A stretch of 64,000 nucleotides of DNA from Caprimulgus europaeus. Its lineage: Eukaryota > Chordata > Aves > Caprimulgiformes > Caprimulgidae. The translations under genes and the position numbers were made by a program. The DNA lies in assembly GCA_907165065.1 (NCBI GenBank), contig OU015524.1, positions 30,070,795 through 30,134,794 on the forward strand, given 5' to 3'. The notes beneath the pieces are model-generated. The model was given only the letters and a program-made list of their open reading frames with translations, ran no database searches and was not told where the DNA came from. This document shows positions 23,275-36,295 of this stretch, piece after piece. Every line of letters begins with the position of its first letter. Position 1 is the first letter of the stretch.

Positions 23275-23886
23275 TGTGATAGTTTAACTTAGCTGGCAGC
23301 CAAACAAGACACAGCCACTCGCAGCCCCCCACTCCCTGCCCCCTTCCCCCGCCACCCAGGGAATCAGGGAGAGAATTGGAGGGGTAAAGGTGAGGAGATG
23401 TGTAGGTTGAGATAAGAACAATTTAATAATTAGAGTAAAATAAAATTAAAATAATAATAATAACAAGAGTAATAATGATAACAACTATATATATATATAT
23501 ATGGGTGATGCAGTGTACAATTGCTTATCACCCTCTGATAACGATCCCAGAGGAGTGAAAAGGAACCCTGAAACCGAAATCACAATCCCGGAAAAGTGAG
23601 CCCGACCGATTCCCGAGAGAATCCTCCTCTTTCCAGTCAGCCCTGGTTAATATACTAAACATGATGTGATATGATATGGAATACCTCACTGGCACATCCA
23701 ACTGCCAGTTCAGGGTTTTACTAACTCCTGCACTTTTTTCCTCCACCCCCCTTCCAGTCCTCTGTTCTTGGAAACTGACCAAGCACAGTGTCCTTGGAGT
23801 TATCAGCATTTCTTCTTATAACAATCCTCACTGAAACCAAAACACAGTGCTTTCTAGCTAACCCTATCCTAGCAAAAACCAGGACA
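23275..23886 (+). mobile_element. Solo LTR of an avian endogenous retrovirus (ERVL-like)
   Basis: The 612-bp element starts TGTGATAGTTTAACTTAGCT and ends CCAGGACA, so it has the TG...CA termini of an LTR. It is flanked on both sides by the same five bases, CCAAC (23270-23274 and 23887-23891), the target duplication length of ERVL-type elements. Inside are a C-rich patch, an AAT-repeat and TA-repeat tract (about 23440-23506), and the block GATGTGATATGATATGGAAT that I associate with avian ERVL LTRs. There are no internal gag or pol sequences beside it, so this is a solo LTR left after recombination between two LTRs. The strand call rests on remembered family orientation. Confidence 0.82.
23440..23506. 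repeat. AAT and TA simple repeats inside the solo LTR
   Basis: AATAAAATTAAAATAATAAT-type sequence is followed by a run of about ten TA units. Similar AT repeats are usual in this LTR group, so they belong to the element and are not an independent microsatellite. Confidence 0.75.
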
Positions 23887-23891
23887 CCAAC
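23887..23891. repeat. Right copy of the LTR target-site duplication
   Basis: CCAAC follows the terminal CA of the LTR and matches the left copy exactly. Confidence 0.8.
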
Positions 23892-26800
23892 TGAGGCCCT
23901 GACAACCCCAGGAATAGTCTTGAGTTGGCATCTGTGGCCAGGATTCACTGCAACCACCGTCATGAAATAGGTAAGGGGAAGCTGGAGTTTGTACTGATTT
24001 TATTTACCTTGGTCCTCATGTCTGCATATTTGGATTTTAGAGTTAACTATGTCAGTAGTTCACTGTGTTAGAAACATCTTAGTGTAGCCAAGCATAAAAT
24101 TCAACTTCAAGATTTTAATCCTGATGTGATCATGTGCAGACAGGAGGTTTTTAGGATAACAGGTGGACCTAAGGGCCTTTTAGGTACTGCTTTCATCTCT
24201 TGGACAAAGTAGCTGGACCTACATATTGCACACTTTACCTCTTGCGAAGGATGTGTGTCTCCAGTTGAGGCATGTTTGAGGGGAGGAATTTTCAGCATAT
24301 CTACCAGATGCTTTGCCAGTAACTTCCCTGGCAAGTCTGTCCGTCTTGTACACCGTGCTTTAGCAGAGATCAGAGGAGACAGCAGTATTGTCATCCAAAC
24401 AGGGCAAAGGGGATAGCAGACTCTGAACAGAACTGGAGTAGACTTATCACTTACTGGGTTCACAGAATCTCTGTATAAGCTTTGTGCTATGGCTGTGTTA
24501 ACATCATGCTGGTTGGTTCCTCATCTGGCATTCTTAATCTCACAGTATTTGTGGGAGTGGAGTACTGTTCCTCATCCAGTGCAATAATTGAACAATGCTG
24601 CTTTAAATGAAATCCTACAGGTCAAGGCTGGATTGTGGCTTTTAATTTTATTTCATCTTGAGAGAGAGGGGTGGAAAGGATAAGGATAATCTACCATGTG
24701 CCAGCAGCCCTTGGAATAAATGTGCCTGGTTGGTTTGTAGCAGGTTCTGTCACCCTGCAGCCATGTGCTGTGATCTTCCTTTCTGTCCTTCCTCTGCACC
24801 TAGGTCTCAAGACCACCCTCACACCTGGTCTAGGATCCCCCTTTTGGACAGAAAGACATGACCTACATGAACCCACTGGCCCTTTGTCCTAGCACCTCCT
24901 GTACTTTTTCTTGTATTTTATAGCTGTAAAGCACTATTCAAAATTTGCCTCTAAAGGGTTCAATATAAAAATGAATTTGTAAAAATAAAACTTATCTTTA
25001 AAATAAGTGAAAATGTAATGCTCACATGGATAGCTATCAGGATGCCTCATTTATCTTAGTTAACTGTTTTAAAAGCTATTTAAAGAAAGCTGGTTTTACC
25101 CAAGTGATTATGAGAGACCATTTAACACACTGTTTGTTAGGTGTTGGTCTTACAAGTAAACAACTAATGCACCCCAAAGGAAGAGTCCGGAAAAAGGAAA
25201 CTGTGTATAAAATTTGATTCTTCTGCAGCTTGTTTTCTAAGTGCAGGAAATTATTCTCTTTGGAATGCGTTTGGGCACTTCATTACAACTATTTTATTTT
25301 TTTGTAACAACAGTAAGCTTAGTAAATTATAATTGTACAGGAGAGAATTTCAACATGGGAAAAAAGTGGAATTTACAAAACATTTGGTTTTGCATCTTTA
25401 GGAAAGTTTTCATTGTTTTTCTTAGCATGAACACAGTAATTTTAGTTTTGGCATAATGTGTCATCTGCACCATACACCATGTGGGTTAAACTTGAGTAGG
25501 GTATAACTTAAATTACACTTTATCTCTTCTCTCAAAACCACACCATCAGATTATTTTTACAATGTTAATGGGTGTGTGAGAAGATTTAAGGGAATCCAGT
25601 TTATGCCATTTTATCTCCCTTGTGGGTGAGTACTTTTATAAGAAACACACTTTTTTGACGGCAGTTGGGCTTACTCTTGCCTAATTACTGCGGGCTAAGA
25701 GTAGTGATGCCCAGCCTATAGTCTCATGCTTGTGTGTAGAGAGCTGCTTTGTGATCCCACATAAGGTGAACCCAAGCCCATTCTGTAAGCTGAGAAGTGT
25801 CCAGTGCATTGTTTATCTTCTTAAAAAAGATGACAAGGAAGGTGATCCATAATGTCAACTAAGCAGTTAAGAGACGTGACTCTGGAGGAGAACAAGTGGC
25901 GTGTCACTTGTGGGCCTGGAGTCCACAGTGCCTCAACACCAGTGCTGAAGTGCTGTATAAAGAATATATACAACTTCCACTAATAGTAAGAAACAGTAAA
26001 CATAGATCTATAAAACGTGTAGAGGTAAACTCTTTATCATCATTGATGCTGTCTGTTCTCTTCTGGTAAACTGATTAGTCATTAAAAAGTAATTGTTCAG
26101 AACTAAGGAAACCTGAATAATAGAGACTGCTTCCAAGTCCTGGCTGTGCTTATTAACACAGTAGTTCATAGGAATGCAGAGAGTTTAGCAACTGTGGGAG
26201 ATCATGACAGTGAACATTAGATTTTGGAATCTGCTATTTCATCCTATAGCAAATGACTGTGAACTACTGTGAAATGCTTTCTTTTTCCATTCTCCTCTTT
26301 CCATGTCTGAAAATATGCATAGTCACCTTTAAATGATACTGTAAAGGAGGGACAGGGCTGGGAGTTTTAGTTACTGTTACTTTCACAGTAAGTAGATTCT
26401 GATTATTACTGAGGCATGAATTATTTGTATTGTGATCTCAGAATATATTCCACTAACATGTTTATTATATTATAAAACTAGTGCAAAACAGTGTGTTAAA
26501 TTATTTCCCAAAGGGAAATCCTCTACTTAATTTTCTCACAGTCTTTCTCTTTCTATACAGTGTAGTATAAATATTTTACTTTTCCTACATTGGGTGTGTT
26601 AACCCATCTTTTACTGCATTACATAGTGTATTTAATAACTTAAGTCTCTTTCCCATGTGTGTAAGATTAGCTTTATTGTGATCAGACCTTTAGGTCCTCT
26701 AAGGATTAATGGGGTTTTGTCAGAATGGTATGACTCTTAAAAATAATAATTGTCAAATGATACTACTTTAAATTATTTAAATAATAGCAGTAAACATGCT

Positions 26801-27964
26801 GGAAAAAATCTTTCCTCTTTTAAAGGTGGTACAATATAAGGGAACTGAATATTCACGGAAGGCATTCTGAAGGTTAATTTACAAGCTTAACTACTGTATT
26901 AGTGTATGGAATGACATCAGCTAGTAGAAAGTCTGCATATTTCCACTGACAAATTTTTAAGTTGTGACCTAGAGAGGCCACCACATTTTTTTCCATAATA
27001 CATCCAACAAAGGATATATTAAGTTATAGTTCTTCCTTTCAGAGCATGTATACCTTGCCAAGTACACAAGTAAAATTGTCCTTTAGGTACTTAGCTTTTC
27101 ATTCAGCTGATAGAAGGGTTAAAGAGATCATAAGCTTCTATAAATGAAGCTTTGCAGAATCACAAAAGATAAGTAAATTCAAATACTCTTAATTGAGAAG
27201 TGGTTTCTTGAAAAGTCTATGGTGGTACTTATTTTCTCTTTTCTATCCTCAGAAACTCAGTATTAAAATAATCACGCAAAATTCTACTCCTTAAAACTGC
27301 TTCTTGAATTGTACAAAAAACTGTGCCCTGAAGATAAGATGCTGTGTTTACTTCTGTGCTGCTTTATTCGTTTTAGAGGGTTTGGATGGCTTAAATGATG
27401 GCAGAATTTTGGACAGTATTTCTTGTTGTCTGACTAATTTATACTTGTGAATTGCCAGAGTTTTCAGCTGTGTGAAGCACACACTTTGCCAAAAATTAAT
27501 CAAGTTCTGGGAACAGGAAAGTATGGAAAATAAAGTAGATACAATTAATGCTTTTAAAGGTCACTGTTACATTTATAGAACTACAGAAATCCAGACAGTG
27601 ACGAGAGGTGTATGAATAATGACTTTCAATAGGTATTGAAAAAGCCTGGCTCAGACAGCTCATGTTTATTGTATAGACCAAAAAAAGTCAGTATGTGCTG
27701 CTTACTCAGATCAATGGATATTTATAAAGAGCTTCATTTTCAGGAAGGGATATGAAAACACGTTGAACAGAGAATGTTATATGTAAACTAAGGATTTTGC
27801 ATATATTTATCAGTTTTCATTAATTCTCGGTGCTCATATAATTTTTCTCTTGAAACATGAATTTTTAACCTCTTGCTCGATTCATTTCATCTTCTTTTGG
27901 GAAGCTAATTTCTATAAAGGGACAAAGAAAAGGCAAAACTAGGCTCTGATCTCATGAAGGATTG

Positions 27965-28165
27965 CATAAGTCATACTAATACAAGAACAGCCAGTGTCTT
28001 GTTTAGCCCAGTATCCTGTCTCTAGCAGTGCCCAAGCAGATGCCCAGGAAGAATGTAGGTAAAGGATAAAGCACAGCATTACTTTTTTCCTGAATGCTAT
28101 CCCATATCACGAGATAGATGACTTGGGCATTTCCTGAGCCAAAAATTTGTGTATAATGAGGTGTC
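27965..28165 (-). mobile_element. Probable old CR1-type LINE fragment, minus strand
   Basis: The + strand contains CCCAGTATCCTGTCTCTAGC, then GTGCCCAAGCAGATGCCC, and about 90 bp later GGGCATTTCCTGAGCC. These blocks occur in the same order in a widespread amniote CR1-related repeat that I remember from turtle and crocodile genomes. The copy is strongly diverged and its edges are approximate. Family assignment is from memory only. Confidence 0.5.
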
Positions 28166-31100
28166 ACCTTTGCACATAATATTGCTTGTGGGAAGTGTTA
28201 ACAGTGATAAACTACTTAGAAATGTAAATGTTGGAGAGCATTGTGTTTTGTTCTCCACCCTGGAGTGAAGAAACCCTCTTAATACCACATCTGCAAACAG
28301 ACAAGCCTGTAGTGCAGTATAAGTATTTATACCGTTTCTTTTTAACAGTATTTCTGAAAGTAGTGTCTAAGCCATTAAAAATCTCCAACCTAATGTGGCT
28401 GTACTAGTTCTCCACCATCTTCTACAGGGGTGAAATAATGTATCTGATCACCTGGAAATAGCAACTAAACATACTGCGAAAAACAGTAATCCCTACAGGT
28501 TTTTTTGATATGGATTTCCATAATGTCTTGTTACACATACATTAGATATAAAAAAATACTACATGCTGTAATATAGGTAAACAGTACATAATAAATTTAA
28601 TAGAACAGTTCTCAAATTACATTTTCCATCACTGAAAGCTAAGGTGCTGAAAGAAAGAGGTAAGTGTTACAGTATCTTGTGCTTTCCCATCAGGAATGTA
28701 AGCAGCAAACTACAGCTGGCAGTGTCATGTCAGAGCCAAAAGGGCATCATGCATAATGCATGAGACTTAATTAAGAAGTATGCCAAAGAGTGATGCCATC
28801 CTCTTTCACGTTTTTGGTCTGCAGTGTTCTTTTGTGGAATTTCTGAAGTGGAAATTAAATAAAGAATATTTTAACCTTAGTTCAGTCACTTTTTAACACA
28901 TTTATCTGAACATTTCTTAAAGAAAAGATAGAGTATAGACAACTCTTCCAGAAATTAGAACAGCTGTGTTGGATGTATTGATGAGTATAACCCATGGATT
29001 TATTTATGGACCCATACAGTAGGAGGACAAGTTCAACAAGAGAAGAAAATGGCTTCTTTGGACATCCAAGAAATCACACTTGTGTTTTTAGCAAAAATGA
29101 AATAAGGTTTGGGCAGGAAAAGGGGCTGCCTTCAGTGGTTTAAAATTCAGTATGGCCCTGTGATATATTTAACTCCTGGAAAGTCATCTTTGGTTGCATT
29201 CAGATGTGAGAAACTTGGTGGTCATGTTGCTGAGGTCTCATTCATACAGGCTTGTATGACATGTTCGCTTTGTGCATTGCATATATAAACACCACCTTCA
29301 TGCTTGCAGTATTCAAGAGCAAGTCCCTTAATGGCAACTGCTGTATTGCAGCAGCATAGGAAAGGAAGCTTGCAGAGCTTTTCTAGCATAACAAGAAACA
29401 GGAATATCATATCTAATGAGATTTCTGGATCAGAAATGAGGGAGTTTTAGATAGGAATCTGAATTTAAAGAGGCTTAAGCTCACCAAACCTCTGAACTTT
29501 TGGAAATTTGCCATGAACCTGTGGGAAAAGTTAAGGAAGAATTGTTGCTGGGTGATATGCCTGAGGAGATTAACTGCTTTCCACAGTGCAGTTCAATGTG
29601 GTATTATTATATAAAACACTTGGAGTGGTTCAAATATCCCTCAGGCTAACATGTAATCTCAGCCACATGTGTAACCCAGTATCTGAGTATTGTTTCATCT
29701 GCTTTTTAACTGGATTTAGACTCATGATTTGGGTCTAAGAAGCCACAGGCAGCTCCCTAGAACCTAAAATATCATGAAGTTCAGGATTTGATATACAATA
29801 CAGACTTCATTAAAATTTGTTAACCATTATCTGATTGCATAGTTAACATCATTCTGCAAATGACAGAAAGGTTTATTTACTGGCCTTGTGCAGAGAAAAG
29901 TAATGTTTTATCCATTAGTAGTATGCTGTTTTTAAAGTTGTTTACATTCTGTGAGGAAATGCGGAAGCCACTGCTTGAAGAGGTTAGAGGACATATGAGT
30001 TTATGGGTTCTTTTTGAAAATATTCTTGAGGCAAATGCTGAATTACACTATTCAACTAACAGCAGAGAGAACATTGTGTCTTGGCAAACTGAATTTACTG
30101 TGTTGTATTTGAATAAAGAAATCTAAACTATGAGAAAAAGTTCCCAGATCTTATCATGATGCAGTGAAGAATTATGTCCTTTTTTTGGTCCTACCTACAA
30201 GTTTTGCTTGCAATTTACAGCCTTTGTCAAATTACTGATGGTCTCAGAAAGGAATAGAGACTACAAATAAAATTATTTGAGGATTTGAGTAGAACGCTTA
30301 GAAGGTTAAAAACATGATAATCTGTTAATGTAGAATTCTGGGCTTTTAATTATTTCTCCTTTTCTTTCTTTTTCTCTGTAAGGGTAGATGTCTATTAATT
30401 TAACAAGTAGCAATTTGTGATCTTTCCTTAGAGCTCTCCTTTGAAAGATGCAAATTGTTGTTCCATGGAAACCTTAGGTTATAAACTTCAAAGGAGTCTC
30501 ATGAAGCCTCGAGGTGAAAGTAGGAGAAAATCTAAAAAATACCTTCTCTCTCCTATGGAACTAAAGACATGGGAAATTGTGTCAGTACAACTGAAATTTG
30601 CTTTGAAATGCTGGGTTAGCATGACCACAAAGTACCGAATGGGAAGCTTCCAGTCACTGCTGGTGTACTTACTGAATCACAAAGGCTAAGTTTGTGCAAA
30701 TTGTTACCGCTTCTCTTTTGTTCCTAATTCCAGAGAACATTTTTTAATGATTAATATACTTTTTCTTAGAATGAAATACTGCACTGGGCCAACGTTGTGG
30801 CATGTTATATTCCCTGAACATGTTTTAGTCCAGGAGTAGCTGCAGAAATGCAATGTGAAACCACTGGGGCAAATATAAACTAAGAGTTCAATATTTTGTA
30901 ATCTTACAAAGCCAGAAATATATCCCACTGATGTTCTTTTTCTCCTCAAATATGACATTTCTTTCTAATTCTTGTTACTTATCAGACACCAATTGCATCG
31001 TTCTGCTTTACCAGCTTGCTGTGTTGGTCTGTCAGTTCAATTCTTGTGGCCTGAATGTAGTTTTTGATCATGAACTAAGAAAGGCAAAACCTTTGCCCTC

Positions 31101-32400
31101 TCCTTGCCTTGTTGCACAGAACACCACAACTGCTATAAAGGAAAAGTAAAATGAATACATTGGAAGTTACTGCATTTTTTTTTTTCAATTTATTTTAAAA
31201 ATAGTTGTGTGAACCTTTGACATCAGTTTTGAAATATACAATTCATCAATTGTTGTTTTCAAGATAGTGATGACTGTGAACAAGAAGTTGTTCATATATT
31301 ATGTTCTTTGATATGCTGAAAAGCTTTGCTGCTTCAGGGACAGAACACTTCACAGCTTGAAGTTTAAAGCCTAATATAATTGAAATTAGAAAAATAAATA
31401 CAATCATTCTTCTCTCTGATAAACAGAGTGAAATAAGTAAATCTATAATGAAAAGAAAAATAGCTTCTTTTTTATTGAGAACTCAAATTTAAATATATCT
31501 ATCTACAAGAAAGGAGAGAGATAGTATGTATCAGCAACCACAGATACAACTACTCATTTTTACTAGGAATTCAGCAAATACCTATTATGGGTGGTCTTTA
31601 AAAATTTGTAGTAGCAATCCTGTTTGCATTATCCAAAGAGAATGCATTATTCATGCATTATATAAGGGAAGGCATTTTGCCTTAACTTTGCGTAAGTAGC
31701 AAAAAAAATACCCTGAAAGGAATTTTCCGTATCTTCTCAAGCTATTATGAAGTTTCCATCACTCCACTGTTCGTAAATATCATTGACATTTTCATAGCTG
31801 ATGCTTGTAATCTCACCAAGCCACTGGCTGTTTCTGCTTATTTTCTTAATATAAAAAACTGTTGAACCTACTTTAAAACTTGCTGATGTTATACACATGG
31901 GATGAGATTTTTGACAGGTGAGCAACGCAATTGAGTGTATAAACATGCTTCAGTTTTACTTACTGCTTATCAAAGCCTGTACTTATTTTTTCATGGTTTT
32001 GATTTTCATATGTTCTTTGCAGTCAGCCTTGGTATTGGGAAAAGGGTACTGAAAGTTCTACCTTTAAAGCCGTGTCTTATAAAACAAAGTTCAAGTTCTT
32101 CCATCATGACTGTCTGCATGGAATAATTAAGTGAAGCTACAAAAGTTGTAACTGCAATTGTGATCTGATCCAGAACTCATAAAAGTGACTTTGCTTGTGA
32201 TCGGGCTCATAATGATGAAAGCAAGATACTGTGTGGTGGCACTGTATAGATTTTAGGAGTTTTTTAAAACATTTTACTGCTGCAGTCTGTCATCTGATGA
32301 GAATGTTTATGGAAAGCATACAGAAAATCTACTCAGTCCATATCAGAGAGCCAGGTATAAGTCATTGAAAACTTTTTTCAGGATATTGCCCAATTCCTGT

Positions 32401-32491
32401 GGGGTAGGGGAGTTGGGGTTGGTTGGTTTGTTTTTAATAGTGAATACATTTAATTCAGTGGGGGGCGGGGGGGGGACTGAAATTGAGGGGT
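32401..32491 (+). other. Pair of G-rich tracts (possible quadruplex-forming)
   Basis: GGGGTAGGGGAGTTGGGG is followed 40 bp later by six Gs, a C and nine Gs, then GGGG after eleven bases. Most surrounding intron is AT-rich, so the strand asymmetry is conspicuous. Confidence 0.6.
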
Positions 32492-35400
32492 GAAAAATGG
32501 AAATAAACAGTTTGGATATTTTTGTACAAAACCAAAACACTGGTGGTTTATTCCAGGACATTTGAACATTGACCAATTAATAGTGCAGCTTCATGATGTG
32601 CACACTGATCTGAGACCGTGCTGCTACTGATGGATCAGGTCATCTTCCCCCCTGCTCCCTTTTGCCAGGGGAACCCAGTCTTTCCATTCCATCTGTTCCA
32701 GTGAGCCCTTGTGTGGATGAGTTGGATCAGTTTGCTGATAGAGCTGAAAACTAAAGTTGCAAAAAATAACGTGTGTGTCAATGAGCAGTTCCAACCTGCC
32801 TGACACTCACTGGTTCCTGCAAGGCAGCAAGTGGGAAGGAGGCTGTTGCTGTCCTCAGTAGCAGGTCACTGCTGGGACAGTAAGCCAGCTGGGAAATGGC
32901 ATGTAGCCCTGCATGTCCAGACAGCAATGGATTTTCTTCTCAAAAGAGCAATAAGAAAATTTGAACTGCAGTTTTTTCACATTGGTGTTTTGTGGCTGTA
33001 ATCACCTTAGATGTGATCCTAAACTCTTTTTTCTCATGGTTGCTATATTCTCATGATTGCTCTTAAGTTGCTCATGAGAATGGAAAATAAGATTTGTGGG
33101 TCAGTTTTGATCCTTTTGAAGATAATTGTTATATTCCTCCTGACTTCAGAAGAGTCAGAAACATTAGACTTCATTTTTTTTGTTGTTTTTTTTTTTTTTT
33201 TCCTGTCACCAGAAAGAGGGATGTATTGCAGATGAAATGTGTCATTTTGTCATCTGTTACAAAGTCAGCTTTCAGAACTGCAGCTATGCGAGCAGCATGT
33301 GCAATTGCTGTTTTGTTTCTTGGGATTTTGGAGGGGGAGGGGTGTTTGTTTTTAAGTTTTGTTTGATGTTCTATTGTTTATAGTCAATGAGGCCTCAGTA
33401 GTAGTTGTTATACAGAAATTAATTATACTGCTAAGGTGACATGCCATAACTTTCTGTGTCTGTCTTTGGAAGTAATTATTTCACTTCTGCACAGTATTAG
33501 ATTATGTGGATTAGGCAGTATGTTGCCTATGCAGTAGAGGACTTATAACAGTTGATCCCAAATGGAATGTAAAGTATCTGAATGTGGATTTTTAAAGGAT
33601 AAAAAAATTTGACCAGTAGATTTCTATATATCAAATGCAGCACTTCATTTGGAAAGCAGCTAAAGATTGCAGAGCGTTGTATAATAACGTACACTGGTGT
33701 TAGCACTCTCCAGACACATCGATCTTTCAGGAGCTTGCATGTCTTTGTATATTCTCCTTTCTTCAGGCAATCTTGTCTGAACTTTCTCAAATATCCCCTG
33801 TGACTGCCCACCACTATCTTCTCACAGGACTGTGAGCTTTCTAGGTGGGATCAGCCCCACTCCCTGACTGCTGCTCTGCTTAGCATCACTGCCAAGCACA
33901 TGGCTGCTGGTTTGAAGTCTGCAGTCTTGACATCCTGTGTTTGAACAAGGCCTGACTTAGATACAAGTCTTAACCTGCTGGCTGCTCTTACCCACTCTTA
34001 AGGGAGTTTGTGGGATGAAATGGATAAAATAGGAAAGTCGAACAGAAAAAATAACATGAAAGGCATGCACAAGTGAGTTTGTCATTGCTATTTCGATTGT
34101 ATATCGAGAGGTGTTTTCTCATGTCTTGAAACCCAGTTGACTGAGTATTTGTATGCATTTTTACTGCTTTTTGAAATGGTTTCTGCTTCCTGTTCTAGAT
34201 GAGAAAAGAGGATGTAGGACAGTATGTTTCAGGAGACAGAAGCAGGTTAGTCTGTCACTGTTTTTCAGGCCAAACCATGTGTACAAAATATTTGCAGGAA
34301 TATGTTTGCATATTTATGCACCCAAAGAATATATTTCTATCCTTGTTGTTCAGTGTTTATCCAGCTTCCCCTATGCACAGGTTAGTTATTTTCATAAAAA
34401 ATTCTTTAATATATCTGCTATAATTTTAAAACTTTCAGAGCTGTTTAAAGAAGTTTGCCTTTTTAATTTTTTCTTATTTTCCAGAAAATCTTGGCAGTCT
34501 TCTTGAGTTGATTGAATTTTCCTATTTACCTTTGTGATTAAAACTGCATTCACGTTACAGATGAAAGCTGGATCTGCTGCAGTGATTTTAAACATGGGTT
34601 CTGCTTAAATTCATTAATACGTACTAAGATTTTAATTTTTTTTAAATATCTGTATGACTCCATACTAGAGTTTAAATCCCACATAAAAATGCTTTGGACT
34701 GCAAAAAAATATGTTAAAGCTCATTGGCACTGGGAAAAAGAATGTTCGGTGTTGGATGCTTATGACTGATGAGGCATGGAAATGATACCTGCTGGTCATC
34801 ATCTAGAAAGAGGAGGGTCACAAGAGATGTTTATGTGGTCACTTTTCTGTGTTACGACACATTTGCATTTTTAACAGAGAGATATCTGTGTGAAGAGAGA
34901 AACATGGGAGTATATTATATTGATAAGATGTTCATATCTGTCTTTTAACAGAAAGGCTCTTTTTGCTGTAAACCAACAATGTACATGCTGGAGACTAGGT
35001 GACTTTATTTTTCTTCCAGTTTTCTAACCACAGTCTTTCAGCTTTCTGTTTTCAACACTTCAGTACGCTAAAGTAAATATTAAGCTCTGTCTTCAGACAA
35101 CTTTCAAGATCTGTGGAACTTGATTTACCTGGATTCAGAGATGGATTAAGTCCTGTGTACATCCAAGTTATATCTGTCAGGAGTTCTTAAAAAGTTTTGT
35201 CCCTAAGGTTTCCTACATTTACAATGAGGTATATCCTCTCATGTCATTACTTTCAGTGTAGATACAGCACGGATTTTTTGAGTCATGCTTGCCACTAGCA
35301 ATTTCTTGGGTTGATTTTTTTTTTTTTTTGTGGGGTGTTTTTTTGTGTTTGGTTTTTTTTTTTTTAAACATATGCACCAGTACTCTTGCTGACCTGCATT

Positions 35401-36282
35401 GTAGGTGCTAAGTGCAGAGTTTTATGTCCTAGATGTTGAACTGTGTGTGGTTTAAAGAAAAAAAAAAAAATCTAGGTTTGCACTTTTAGTGACCCAAACT
35501 TTCATTCATCATAGAATTCTGCGTTTAATCTGTTCTAGGATCTCTGCCATAATCTTATCGCTTTAATTATAGTCCCCAAAAAAAATGCAAGAAATGTTAT
35601 ATAACTCTTTCTGAACTTGTTTGGGCTTCCTATAGACATGCTTATGTGGCAAGAAAAACATTATGCAGTCCAACAGTGGCATAGGGAAAAAGTCATGCAA
35701 GCAACAATTAGGATATGATTTTCTAAAAAGAAACTTCTAGAGATACTGTGTTTACAAGAAATAAATTTTGAAACATTAAACATTAAATCCCAAATAATAG
35801 TAGACTTTTTGATCCATAGCCTGGAGTTGAGTAATTTGAATTTGTCAAATTGAAGTTATTGCAAACTACCTAATTTTCCTTATGAAGTCAGGTTCTAACA
35901 GATTTTAAATGTCTGCCATAAAATTACTTTCATAATCTTATGTTTGTAATTTAGAAAACTATCATTTCATTGTTTTCATATAGAAATAAAAACCATTTGG
36001 GATTTAAGTGTGTTGTAAAAATCTATGCCTTTAGGGCTTACCCAGCTAGAATCTGAGTGACTTTCTGCCTTTCCACGTTGTGAAGGGTGTCAGCCTGTCC
36101 TTTTGTGGGGTTCCTGAAAAGTAGTACTTTTAAAACAGTGGGAAAATTAAACATTTCTACATATTCTTGCCTGTGGTGAGGAAACCAGTTACATGTTCAT
36201 CATCAATGTCATCATACTTATAGTGCTAAAGGCAAGAGAAAAAGGAGGAACTAGTTTTTATTTTCAGTTAACAAATCCTTTT

Positions 36283-36295
36283 TGTGTGTGTGTGT
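36283..36295. repeat. Short GT dinucleotide repeat
   Basis: About six and a half GT units in a run. Confidence 0.75.

Noticed and set aside
23528-23970. Open frames on both strands near 23.5-24.0 kb
   Set aside because: They lie in or across the solo LTR and correspond to no viral protein. LTRs do not normally encode one.
33170-33205. Long T tract as a SINE or retro-copy poly-A tail on the minus strand
   Set aside because: No gene-like or SINE-like sequence adjoins it and no flanking duplication was found. It is treated as simple poly-T.
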